From Leptobrachium leishanense (lineage: Eukaryota > Chordata > Amphibia > Anura > Megophryidae): a stretch of DNA of 64,000 nucleotides. Each line of letters opens with the position of its first letter. Within the stretch, counting starts at the first letter, position 1. A model generated the notes under the pieces. The model did not search any database and was not told where the DNA came from. It worked only from the letters and a program-made list of their open reading frames with translations. This document shows, piece after piece, positions 1 through 10,600 of this stretch. Location: positions 355,842,942-355,906,941 of the forward strand of contig CM019063.1 of the NCBI GenBank assembly GCA_009667805.1. The letters are read 5' to 3'. A program made the position numbers and the translations under genes.

Positions 1-700
1 CTCAGACACATAATATATTTAAATAATAAAAATATTCACTTGTACCTCAAAGTATATAAATAGGTATATAGATATATGGAAGTATTGTGTAAGGGATAAA
101 AGTTATTTTATAATGATGGCGGGACATAACAAGAAGCAGGTACCCCCAAATAAAGAAAATAATAAAAAGAAAAGACCAGTGTTGGTAGAACAACCGGAGG
201 AGATTGATTCCCTGCCCCTGCCCTATCCATTATATTATGGGGCAGCTAGAGAAGTTTTGTGTGTCACGGTTGCGAAGGCGGGCGGCTGCTACTACTCCGC
301 CGGCTTTCTCCGCTCCAGCGGGCGGGATTGCGGAGGAAAATGAGGGGGCAGCGGGTGGAAGAGACAGAGAGGTCCCACCAGGAAAGATCGAAATGCCCGA
401 TGGGAGCATATATAAATTGGTAGACCAAGAGGACAGTGATGATAATGATGAGTGTGAAAATAAGTCTATATATATTTAGTGTTTTAATATACCAGTAAAA
501 TAAAGATAATTTACAAGTTCTGTGTGTGGATTATGTAATGATTTTCAGGAGTTTGAGCCCCCACTTCCCCCTGGGCCAGAAGAAAATGAGATGATCAATA
601 GACCAGATGGTAATCTAGAAGGTTTTAAAAAAAAAATTACAGTGCTGTATAACTTGTGTATGTAATTCGGACTGATTATTCGGATGTGATATCTGTACTG
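1..700. other. unassigned AT-rich stretch with two short overlapping reading frames
   Basis: Reading frames of 76 and 91 codons overlap at 113-343 and 204-479 (plus). The second ends in an acidic segment (QEDSDDNDE) and both are low in complexity. I recognise no domain. The region lies inside what appears to be a hAT-like element cut by the window edge, so these may be remnants of a transposon gene or chance frames. No function is proposed. Confidence 0.25.
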
Positions 701-726
701 TTCTGTGTGAGTGTGAGGTCAGAGAA

Positions 727-796
727 TGTGATTAATAAATAGACAAAAACATTCTACCATATATCATTCGATACAGCACACTATTTATTAATCACA
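727..796. repeat. perfect 16-bp inverted repeat
   Basis: TGTGATTAATAAATAG at 727-742 is the exact reverse complement of 781-796, separated by 38 bp. Looser similarity continues outward in both arms towards CTGTG/CACAG. It could be the core of a small fold-back element or the footprint of terminal inverted repeats of a very short MITE; no target duplication was identified. Confidence 0.6.
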
Positions 797-1089
797 CTAG
801 TACTTACTCTCTCACAGTCAGTCCAATACAAGAGATCTATCTCCAGTCACTGCAAAACTTGGTCTCTCTCCAGGCTCCATGAGTACAGGCAGGCTCCTCC
901 AGTGATGTCTTTGCTCTTCTCAGCAAGAAAACAATAAGGTACACCCAAGAGGAATGCACTATTTATGCACTGCAGTCACATGCAGTGACAGTGTGTGTAT
1001 GTGCCAGCCTTCAGCAGAAAAGGAAGCAGCTGATTGGACTATGCACGCAGTAATCCAACCCCAAAGATGATTCTAGAACATACAAATTA

Positions 1090-1448
1090 CAAAAAAACAC
1101 ACCCAAAACGAAAATAACAAAAAAGAAATGATCTGAAACGGACTCGGAACGATACGAAATTAGGAAATCAGCAACGGAACCGAAACGGTCCGGAAACTAT
1201 ACAAGATTCGCAATCAGAAATTACCCGAAACGGACCCGAAATCACGAATGGAACAAAAATTACTTGTAATTTTACAATTTTAGCGGCTATACGAAATAAG
1301 GAAATTGTTTATTTTCGTATCGGCATCTATTTCAAATAGTGTGTATTTCGTTGCCATTACGGTTCAGAACATCGGATGAATCCAAAGCACCGAATCGGGC
1401 CGTTTCGTGTGAAAATCAATTCGGAAAGAAACGAAACGACATCCCTAG
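1090..1448. mobile_element. terminus of a hAT-like DNA transposon
   Basis: Reading leftward from 1448 on the minus strand the sequence opens CTAGGGATGTCGTTTCGTTT and continues in a CG-containing, subterminal-repeat-rich style (repeated ACGGA / CGAAAC words). The TAGGGATG start is the same terminal word found at the proven hAT ends at 3636 and 15089 in this window. The other end lies outside the window or is lost, so orientation and length are unknown. The 8-bp target duplication cannot be tested. Confidence 0.5.
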
Positions 1449-1744
1449 TTAAGATCATTAAGCATTTCCAGGTAATATTTCTCCTTCAAGCCGTACAACA
1501 TTTTAGTAGCCCTCCTCTGAACTCTTTCTAAGGTATCTATATCCTTATGGAGATCCGGTCTCCAGGACTGCACACAGTACTCCATAGTTACATAGACGCA
1601 TGTCTTTTTTCAGCCTATCGGGTTCAGCCTCTCACACATCACCTACTGCTGTTGATCCAAAAAAAAGGCAAAAAAACACAGTCTGAAGTGCTCGCCAATA
1701 TGCAACACACTGGGAAAAAATTCCTTCTTGACCCCAGAATGACA
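1449..1744 (-). mobile_element. CR1-type LINE, 3' end fragment
   Basis: On the minus strand this matches the LINE 3' end seen in the plus orientation at 63604-64000: the stretch that includes TTTTTTCCCAGTGTGTT, TTGGATCAACAGCAGTAGG and AGACATGCGTCTATG. The left part (1450-1580) is a separate internal RT piece of the same family, the segment that in related copies reads as KVQRRATKL, so this copy is rearranged or two pieces are joined. It is one half of a LINE interrupted by the inverted-repeat element at 1745-3387. No open frame remains. Confidence 0.65.
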
Positions 1745-3387
1745 AGAAAAAAACAATAAGGACACTGAGGAATCAAAATGAAACCAGTGTCTGAATGGGC
1801 ATAACCCTAATAGTCTACAGAAAAGAATGGGGTAGACATCGGCTACCTAATGTTAAATTTTATTAGACAGATACATTGCATACACACATTATTAAAAGAC
1901 AAATAAGTGGAGCAAAAATGAATTCCTCCCTGAACAGTGTGGATAACCATACCATAGATTAGATAGTACTTGGTAGTCAAGGGCAGGGTTGCTAATTAGC
2001 ACACCAATAAGGTCACCTCTAGAAAAGTAATAGGGTGACTCGATGGTAGTATCGCATATGTAATTCACTTAGATATCCCATTGGTATATAGAGAGACAAC
2101 TTGCTGGAAAGAGGTACTCAAATTACCTACTCAAGGAAGGCATAGTATTTCAATTAAAGTAAAAAAAAATTCAGAAAAGGCTAGAGTCACAGCAAAAGCC
2201 TAGCAAGAGAGAAATATCGCTATGCTATAATGCAATACCAAGCAGTATGAACAGTGATTGCTGATAAGGATGCTCTGGGTTCAAAACACAAGGGCTAATA
2301 CACCAGAAACAAACCCACAGACAAAAAAATGTGCACCAATCGATCCGTATGGCTGCAGTATAGTATACTGTATGAAGAAGCAATGAATCAGTAATTTTTG
2401 GTAGTGTCTTAATTTAAGGAATGAACATAGCGTGCTAATTTCACAAAGAAAAGTTCATCAGAAACAAAGTTTAGAGGCAAAGAAACACGTCCGAGGCCCA
2501 TATCTAAACATGCCTAAACCATAAGACCAGAAATTGCCAATGAACTACGCCCGCATTGATTAGGGGCAAAATACTTAAATCGGCAAGTTAAAGTAGAAGG
2601 AAGACAACGGTTAAAATATTCCCATCTCGACGCGTTTCGCTGCTTGTAATTTCAAGCTTAGCAGATGTGGCTTTATCAAGAGATATCAGACCCCTCCGTT
2701 GCCGGTCTTTAAATAAGGTGGGGGGACTTGCTGAAATACCTGATTGAGGAAGACAGTTTCCGGTGTGTAACGTCTCTTTCGGACGTAATACATCGTCCCC
2801 GATACCTCCCTAATGGAAGTCCCGATCTACGTCATCTGGGGACCGCCTATTGGTCTACCGTCGACCAATCCCATGGGTAGGGGTCTGTAAGTGACGCGGG
2901 AATATCCTAAAAATTTAATTGTGTACCTATAGCTACTAAGCAACAACCAATAAACTGAAGAGCTACAAGTATCGAGTAAACTGCAAAAGAGTTAAACTTT
3001 AAACGCCTCTATATGCGGTCTCCTAGTATGCAGTGGCAAAATTAGCAACCCTGCCCTTGACTAGCAAGTACTATCAATTTTTATTTTTGGGAAAGGATTT
3101 TACCAGGAAGGATACATCGAGATTTCTCTTGTTTTCAAGTATGTCCTGGGTGGCGAGTATGTACCGTTAGGTGTCTTGCCCAAGGACACTTACTGGAGAG
3201 GAGCTCTTGCTGGGATCAAACCCATATCTCCAAAATTTACTATCTAATCTATGGTATGGTTATCCACCCTGTTCAGGGAGGAATTCATTTTTGCTCCACT
3301 TATTTGTCTTTTAATAATTTTGAATACAATGTTTCTGTCCAATAAAATTTAACATTAGGTAGCCGGTGTCTACCCCATTCTTTTCTG
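1745..3387. mobile_element. inverted-repeat (fold-back) element inserted in the CR1 LINE
   Basis: A left arm at 1815-1997 and a right arm at 3039-3390 are long inverted repeats of about 180 bp. The right arm is longer because a SINE sits in it. Both arms carry AAAAGAATGGGGTAGACA, GGCTACCTAATGTTAAATTT and AAGGGCAGGGTTGCTAATT. The whole unit is flanked by 17-bp direct repeats (1728-1744 and 3388-3404, 15 of 17 identical) that were single-copy in the LINE, so they look like a target duplication. The middle (2000-3038) has no coding capacity; it includes the GACGCGTTTCGCT block at about 2630. The family is not recognised. Confidence 0.6.
3076..3237 (-). mobile_element. tRNA-type SINE, 5'-truncated
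   Basis: Read on the minus strand it contains a pol III B-box-like GGTTTGATCCC near 3210, a central block TCCTTGGGCAAGACACC like the conserved core of V-type vertebrate SINEs, and a 3' tail ACCCAGGACATACTTGAAAA through TCCTTCCTGGTAAAATCC. It is bounded by perfect 7-bp direct repeats TACTATC (3069-3075 and 3238-3244), and the same site is uninterrupted in the opposite arm of the host inverted repeat near 1960. The same tail recurs at 14306 and 58171, so it probably mirrors the tail of a LINE partner. The A-box half appears missing. Confidence 0.75.
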
Positions 3388-3635
3388 TTGACCCTAGAAT
3401 GGCAGTCAGATTTCTCCTTGGATTAAGAAGTTTACACACATATTAAATAATATAACCCTAAATATTCTGTGTCTGCAGGAAGTCATCCAGTCGTTGTTTA
3501 AAAGTCTGTACAGTCTCTGACCCAACCACCTCTACAGGCAGAGAATTCCACAGCTTTATTATTCTCACCATAAAATAACCCTTCCTATGTTTTAGGCTGA
3601 AATGGGTGACCTTGTGTCCTGTATATAGTCCTTTT
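3388..3635 (-). mobile_element. CR1-type LINE 3' coding end, continuation
   Basis: The minus strand reads through the typical C-terminal end of a CR1/L2-like ORF2 (a remnant of NSLP-EVV-ETVQTFKK-LDDFL), matching the plus-strand copy at 63650-63900. It joins the 1449-1744 fragment once the inverted-repeat element is removed. It stops abruptly at 3635 where hAT-A begins, and the next upstream part of the same LINE family reappears in the same orientation at about 30035. Confidence 0.7.
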
Positions 3636-3794
3636 TAGGGATGGGCTGCCGGTTCGATTCGAACATGAGTTCGAATCGAACATTGGCTGTTTGGCCATTC
3701 GCCGCACGGCAAACTTTTCAGCGTGTTCGCTGTATGTTCGCCCACAATGCACCACAATGCACTGTGCCCTGGCCTGAAACTATAATTGGCTACA

Positions 3795-3827
3795 GTCTTG
3801 CACCTGACCACAGGTCAGGTGCAAGAC
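3795..3827. repeat. subterminal perfect hairpin of hAT-A
   Basis: GTCTTGCACCTGACC (3795-3809), a 3-nt loop ACA, then its exact reverse complement (3813-3827). The same place in hAT-B (about 15239-15275) keeps a degraded version. Position about 160 bp inside the terminus suggests a family feature, perhaps a transposase-binding or excision structure, but function is inference. Confidence 0.7.
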
Positions 3828-3917
3828 TATGCCAATCAGGGCTAAGGATACATGCAGAGACCTGATTGGGCAAATTTGTCCAACCATGGGCTCACAGAGC
3901 TAAGTCCCTCAGCACAC

Positions 3918-3925
3918 TATATAAG
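3918..3925 (+). promoter_or_regulatory. TATA box of the hAT-A transposase promoter
   Basis: TATATAAG lies about 280 bp inside the left end and 1 kb upstream of the first transposase ATG (4962), in the right orientation. The aligned place in hAT-B (around 15360) lacks it: there GCAGCACA runs directly into GGCTTCTGCACG. Assignment as promoter is inference from position and consensus. Confidence 0.5.
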
Positions 3926-4217
3926 GCTGCTGACAAACTGCAGCCCTCTGTAGTGTGTTGCAGGAGTGAATCAGAGAGGAGAGATTGTTGTATGTGCAGG
4001 GAAATAGCAGGGAAATAAGGATATAGCAGTGAAATAGCAAACATATAGCAGAGAAAAAGCAGTGAAACAGCAGAGATAGCAGAGATATGGCAGTGAAATC
4101 ACAGACATATAGCAGAGTTCTGTATATCTTGAATCTATATACCAGAGTTGAATCAGTTAATCTGTATCCTTAATCTATATACCAGAGTTGAAAAAGAGTT
4201 AATCTGTATCTTGAATC

Positions 4218-4777
4218 CAGAGGTGTAACTAGAAACCTCAGGGCCCAGGTGCAAGAACCATGACAGCCCCCCCCCCCCGTCAACATGCATTGGTCCCCTC
4301 CAGGACCACAATGTTGACTCCAGACAGTGTCCCATTTTTTTTCCAGGCCCACTATGACCTCTTCAGTCCATACCATTTTTAATGTAATGTGCATTATGTG
4401 TAACAGAGCTCCACAGCAATAAACCTCACAGTAATATGTGCTGTGTGTGCGTGTATCACAGAGCTCCACAGAAATAAAACTCAAAGCAATGTGTGGTTTG
4501 TATGAGTTTATCACAGATCTCCACAGCAATAAAATGCACAGTAATGTGCAGTGTGTATCACAGAGCTTTACAGCAACAAAACTCACAGTAATATGTGGTG
4601 TGTATGACTGTATCACAGAGCTCCAAAGTAAAACTCACAAATAAGTATAAATAAATCTAAAAAAGAATATTATAAATTTAAAATATAGACAAGCCCCCAG
4701 GCAGGTGAGTGTGGGCCCCCCGGACTCAAGGGCCCAGGTGCGGTGGCACCCTCTGCACCCTTGTAGTTATGCCCCTG
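4218..4777. mobile_element. hAT-type MITE
   Basis: Imperfect terminal inverted repeats CAGAGGTGTAACTAGAAACC and, at the right end read in reverse, CAGGGGCATAACTACAAGGG. It is flanked by an 8-bp duplication CTTGAATC (4210-4217) / CTTGAATA (4778-4785), the size made by hAT transposases. It carries a C-homopolymer tract near 4265 and tandem ACAGAGCTCCACAGCAATAA units at 4400-4620. There is no coding capacity, so it must have been moved in trans. Confidence 0.8.
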
Positions 4778-4785
4778 CTTGAATA

Positions 4786-4961
4786 CCAGAGTTGAATCAG
4801 TTAATCTGTATCTTTAATCTATATACTAGAGTTGAATCAGAGTTAATCTGTATCTTGAATCTACATACCAGAGTTGAATCAGAGTTTTGTATATCTTGAA
4901 TGTATATACCAGAGTTGTATCAGAGTTAATCTGTATATCTTGAATCTATATATCACTCACC
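4786..4961 (+). repeat. imperfect tandem repeats upstream of the hAT-A transposase
   Basis: Units of roughly 35-45 bp with TATATACCAGAGTTGAATCAG and TCTGTATCTTGAATC are repeated from about 4120 through 4961, interrupted by the MITE at 4218-4777. A shorter version precedes the transposase start of hAT-B (15960-16045). They lie in the 5' leader of the transposase gene. Confidence 0.6.
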
Positions 4962-5870
4962 ATGTCAGAAAGACTAAAAAGGACAGGCAGACGCTCCCAT
5001 ACACAGATAAGAGGGCAAGCAGCCTCTGTGTCGGCAGGCTGTGCTCCTGGTCGTGGACGTGGTGCATCCTCTGCAGGGGCATGCTTGTCCTTTCTAACTG
5101 GTGCTGGCCGTCTTATGCAGCAGCAACAAAAAGAGGCTTTGGTGGATTGGATAACCAGGCCATCCTCATCCTCCGAGTCCTCTGCCAGCCAGGCTTGTAG
5201 GGGTTTACATTCCACCTCAGCTGCCAAAGCATCTAATTCAGCCTCCATGTGCACAGCTACTCCTGCCATAGCCTCATCATCATGCACAGAGGAGTCATCT
5301 GAATTGTTTAACCACAATGACAGTGACATGCTGCTTGAGGATGCACAGCAACTCCAGTGGTCTGATGTTGACTCTGAGGTTGAGGAAGGGAGTAAAATCA
5401 GCCTAGAAGGAGGGGGTGCCAGTGACACACAAAGAACTGGCACTCATGTTCCCCCACCAGCTGCAGCATACTGCTAGGTTGGCTCCAGTGATGAGGACAT
5501 AGGAGGTGATGACGATGAGGTCAATGACTCCACCTGGTTGCCTGAACGAACAGAGGAGTCAAGTGAGGAGGAGGCACTACAACAAAGAGGCACAACATCC
5601 TCTATGAGCAACCGTAGCCAGTCCAAGGCATCAGAAGTCAGAGCTGCTCAGGTGCAGAGCATTTTGATCTCGCAGCACACATCCAGGAACTCTGCTGTCT
5701 GGGAGTTCTTCACGTCATGTGCAGCAGACTGCAGCATTGCTATTTGTAAGCTATGTCTGAAGAGGATCAAGCATGGGAAAACCATCAGACGCTTGGGTAC
5801 TACGTGCTTGAAGCGACATATGACCGCCTGCCACGCATCCCGTTGGCACAACATTTCCCATAGGTCCTAA
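4962..5870 (+). pseudogene. hAT-A transposase, N-terminus and BED zinc finger (broken)
   Basis: The first frame (4962-5477) starts MSERLKRTGRR and is the N-terminal, Ser/Ala-rich part that is also present in hAT-B at 16050. After a frame break at 5477-5538 the next frame holds a BED-type DNA-binding finger at about 5690-5850: SAVWEFFTSCAAD, then CKLC and HMTACH, giving the C-x2-C ... H-x4-H zinc ligands, all present. A stop follows at 5868. BED fingers bind transposon ends in ZBED/hAT transposases. Two frames for one domain series show that it is inactive. Confidence 0.8.
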
Positions 5871-5900
5871 TCTGTCTTTACCCCCACTATATGTCCTACC

Positions 5901-7058
5901 ATGTCTACAACCTCCACTGACAGGGAAGATGTTACAGTAATGGGTGTACCAGGTCCTTCCTCAGAATGTGACAGCATCCCATCAGCTGCAAATTTACGCA
6001 GTCAGATTTCATTGCCCCGGCTTCTGCAGCGGAAGAAAAAATATTGTCCCAACCATCCCCATGCACAGCGTCTAAATGCCAACTTGGCAAAATTACTCGC
6101 GATACAGCTGCTGCCTTTCCAGCTGGTGGACTCTGCCCCTTCCGTGAATATGCCGAATGTGCTGTACCCCAGTGACAGGTTCCAAAATGCCAATTCTTTT
6201 CACGGCAGGCCATTCCAGCACTATACCAGCACGTGGAAGACAATGTTTGAGTCAATGGAAAAGGTAGTCAGCAGCAAGGTGCACATTATTTTAGACACGA
6301 GGTCCAGCAAGCATGGACAGGGCCATTATATTTCCTTCACGGCACACTGGGTAACTCTGCTTGCAGCTGGGAGGGATCCAGGGCGGGGCTCTGTGCTGGA
6401 GCTTGCTCATCCATCATGCCTCCAGAAACCTGCTGATATGAGGTCTGTCTGCTCCACCACCTCCTCTTCCTCCTCCTTCTCTGTCTCCGGCGAAGTGGCA
6501 GTTCAACCAATGCGTGCCAGGGGCTATGCAATGGCTCAAGTGAAAAGATGCCATACTGTGCTTGAGCTGGTTTGTTTAGGGGACAGGAGCCACACCGGGC
6601 CAGAAATTCTGTCAGCTCTGCAGGGGCAGGCCCAGAGATGGTTAACACCACACCAGCTTGAGCTGGGAATGGTCATCTGTGATAATGGATAATCTTTCCG
6701 CCCTACGCCTGGGTAAGTTGACGCATGTACCATGCCTGGCATACATCCTAAATCTGGTGGTACAGCGTTTCCTAACCAGGTACCCAGGGCTGGCAGAGCT
6801 CCTCAGGCAGACCAGAAAAGTCTGCAGCCACTAACAGATGGTCATTCCCAGCAAGTGTTCGCCAAGCAGAAATTCAAAGAGAATTCCACCTTCCCACAAA
6901 TAGTCTGATCTGTGACATGACCACCAGGTGGAACTCGACATTAGCAATGCTGCAGCATCTGCACAAGCAGCAGAGGGCCATCAATGAGCACCTGTGTGAA
7001 TATGGTACAAGGACAGGTTCAGGATAACTTGTTTTTTTTTCCCCCAGCAGTGGCTGAA
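5901..7058 (+). pseudogene. hAT-A transposase, central catalytic region part 1
   Basis: This continues the protein after the BED finger: QLLPFQLVDSAP, SSKHGQGHYISFTAHWVTL (an RNase H-fold core segment), LELVCLGDRSHTGPEIL and GMVICDNG, then after frame breaks the MTTRWNSTLAMLQHLHKQQ region (about 6915-6980) that hAT transposases use near the catalytic core. Several frameshifts occur (near 6130, 6690 and 6830). It stops at 7058 where the chromovirus was inserted; the next codons resume at 12469. Confidence 0.8.
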
Positions 7059-7606
7059 TGTCACGGTTCCCAGATCCCACCACGCAGTACTTAACGCCCA
7101 ACACTCCACAGAGCCCAGAAGCTACCAACAGAGTAGCCGTGAAAGATCTCTAACTGTCTGGTCCTTAGAATTGGCCAGGTAAACTAGCTAGACAGAAAGG
7201 GTTAACAACACGGGGAGTAGTCAGTCGAGCCAGAATCAGGAATACAGAGTTCAGAATGGTCAAATGGAATAGCCGGGTCGATATCAGAGCAGTGGCGTAG
7301 TACAAGAAAATGGTCTAGGGCAACAGAAGGCAGAATAGTCAGAAACACGCAGAGGTCAATAACGGGTTAATTCAATATAGCAGTCAGGTACAAGGAGCTC
7401 AGGTATGGACAACCACGATCTGGCAACTGCTGAGAATACACTGAGGGTTATTAAAGACCTTCACCAGACCACGCTGCCCACTCAAGCCGCGCCTCATGCA
7501 ACCACCTCCCTGCCGCTCTCCATTTAAACCGGGCATTGGTCAGCGAGCAGCATCAGACTTGCTGCCCTCAAGCACACAGGTAGGGCTGGAAGCTCCCAAC
7601 GTTACA
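7059..7606 (-). repeat. 3' LTR of chromovirus 1
   Basis: 548 bp, ending on the plus strand ...CCCAACGTTACA. It encodes the last ~22 codons of Pol and its stop (7540-7606). It keeps ATATCAG near 7280, which the 5' LTR has lost. Confidence 0.95.
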
Positions 7607-10600
7607 GTACCCCCCTCTCCACGGGAGGCCACCGGACGACCAACAGGACGAGCGGCAGGATGACCACCAGGGCGATCGGGGTGTGAGGCATGGAACGCCC
7701 TGACCAACCTAGAGGCAGACATGTCGGAAGCTGGAATCCAGGACCGGTCCTCTGGACCATAACCCACCCAATCGACCAAGTACTGCAGAGCGCCCCTGCA
7801 CAGCCTAGAATCAAAAACCCTCCTAACCTCATACTCAGATTCACCATCAACCTGAATAGGTGGAGGAGGAGGAATGACCCGCGTGTACCTGTTACACAAC
7901 AAAGGCTTCAGTAGGGAGGTGTGGAAGACGTTGTGCATGCGAAGATGTTTAGGAAGGGCAAGAGCATAAGCCACAGGATTAATGCGGCGAATGATCTTAT
8001 ATGGACCTATAAACCGAGGTGCCATTTTCATAGAAGGCACCCGCAACTTCATGTTCCTAGTGGACAACCAAACTCTATCCCCCACGTTATAGGAGGGAGC
8101 TTCTAACCTATGCCTGTCAGCCTTGTGTTTCTGGACAGCAACATTGCGCTCCATATTTTCTCGAATCTGTCTCCAAATCTCTTGCAGTTGAGTGAGATGG
8201 TCATCGAGAGCCGGGATGGCCTGTTCAGTAAACTGAAGCGGTAGAGCCGGAGGGAAAAAACCATAGATGGCAGAAAAAGGAGAGTGGCCAGTGGTCTCGT
8301 TAACGGCGTTATTACGTGCATACTCAGCCCAGGGCAACAACTCCGACCAATTGTCTTGTTGTTGTGTGGCAAAGCAACGTATGTACTGCTCGAGACCCTG
8401 ATTTGCACTCTCTGCTGCCCCATTAGTTTGTGGAGGATATGCTGAAGAGAAGGACAATCGCACCCCCATCTCCGCACAAAAAACCCTCCAGAAACGAGAG
8501 ACGAACTGGGCTCCTCTGTCAGAGACTATTTCAGACGGAACCCCATGTATTCGTACAATCTTTCTAGCAAATACAACCGCCAGTTCTTTGGCTGTAGGAT
8601 GCTTAGGTAGAGGGACAAAATGAGCCATTTTGGAGAAGCGGTCTACAACTGTCAGAACCACAGTATGACCCTTGGACCTCGGCAAGTCCACAATAAAATC
8701 CATAGATAGATGAGACCAAGGCCTCTTAGGCATGGGTAAAGGCTGCAATAGACCGACAGGCAAGGATTTACTGGTTTTGCTTCTGGCACAGACTTGACAA
8801 GCCAAAACAAACAGACGTACGTCCTGTCGCATGGTGGGCCACCAGAACTGTCTGGAGATACTGGTAAGAGTCTTAGTAATACCAGGATGACCTGCTGGTT
8901 TAGAATCATGAAACATTATGAGTAATTCTTGTCTTTCCTTTTCAGGTACAAACAACCTATCTGGAGGCTTGTCAGGTGGAGCCCCTACTTGAACTGCCTG
9001 GAGGCGTTCCAGGAAAGGCGAGGAGACAGACAAGACTGTGGAAGCCACAATATGTTCAGGAGGAACTATAGGATTGTGGTCTTGTGTATTAGATTCATAT
9101 GGGTCATATTGACGAGATAAGGCATCAGCCTTTACATTGCGGTCATCTGGTCTGTAAGTCAATACAAAATTAAACCGAGACAGTAGCAATGACCACCTGG
9201 CCTGTCTCGCGTTCAAACGTTTAGCATCCCCGATGTACGCAAGGTTCGTATGATCAGTAATTATCAATAAAGGGTCAAGAGTACCTTCCAACAAATGTCT
9301 CCACTCTGATAGGGCAGACACAATAGCAAGCAATTCTCTGTTACCGATATCGTAATTGCGTTCTGCTGGTGATAAATTTCTCGAAAAGAACCCACAAGGA
9401 TGTAGAGGTTTTCCTGGAGACTCTCTTTGAGACAGGACAGCCCCAATGCCTATCTCGGAAGCATCAACCTCAAGAACAAACGGAATCCTGGGATCAGGAT
9501 GCCGTAACACGGGAGCAGAAGTGAAAGCTTGTTTGAGGGCTTCGAATGCTTGTTTGGATTGAGAAGACGAGATCTGGTTCTTCAGACCTTTACGTGTCAT
9601 ATTAATGATAGGGGAGGCTACAGCGGAATAATTCTTGATAAATCTCCTATAATAGTTGGAAAACCCCAGAAACCTCTGTATGGCCTTGAGACGTTGAGGG
9701 AGAGGCCATTCTGAGATGGCCGTGAGTTTAGAAGGATCCATCTCAAAACCTTCTGGAGTGATAATATACCCAAGAAATTTCACAGTGGTAATGTCGAATA
9801 AACACTTCTCTAGTTTGCAATAAAGACCGTTGTCCAGTAATTTTGCTAATACCTGTCTGACATGTGCATGGTGGGTTTTCAGATCGGGAGAGTAAATCAA
9901 TATATCGTCTAGGTATACTATAACAAAGGTTTGTAAGAAATCTCTGAGCACATCATTAATAAAATCCTGGAACACCGCTGGAGCATTACAAGGACCGAAA
10001 GGCATGACCAAGTATTCATAATGCCCACTCCTGGTGTTAAATGCTGTTTTCCACTCATGCCCCTCTTTTATACGTATCAGGTTGTAAGCTCCTCTCAAAT
10101 CAAGTTTTGTGTATACTGCTGACCCCCTTAACCTGTCGAACAGTTCTGATATGAGAGGGATAGGGTACACGTTCTTAATGGTGATCTTGTTAAGCCCCCT
10201 ATAATCGATACATGGGCGTAAATCTCCCTCTTTTTTAGACACAAAAAAGAACCCAGCCCCTGCTGGAGAAGAGGAACGTCGGATAAAACCTCTCTCCAAA
10301 TTCTCCTTTATATACTCCTCCATAATTTGGTTCTCCTTTATGGAAAGAGGATATACTTTGCCTCGAGGAGGCATGGTACCAGGATGAATATCTATGGCAC
10401 AATCATATGGTCTATGTGGAGGCAGTTTCTCTGCCTCCCTTTTATCAAATACAGCCCTGAGGTCAGCATATTGGTCAGAAACCTCTGTAGACAATGGAGG
10501 AGCTGTGGGTGTGTTCAGGGCACCGACATGTTGAATGGGTATTAAACAAGTCCCAAAACAAGCAGGACTCCAAGACAGTATCTCTCCCTTAGCCCAATCA

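Noticed and set aside
8103..9714. Several frames of 60-124 codons on both strands over the chromovirus 1 pol
   Set aside because: Shadows of the long Pol frame; no independent support.
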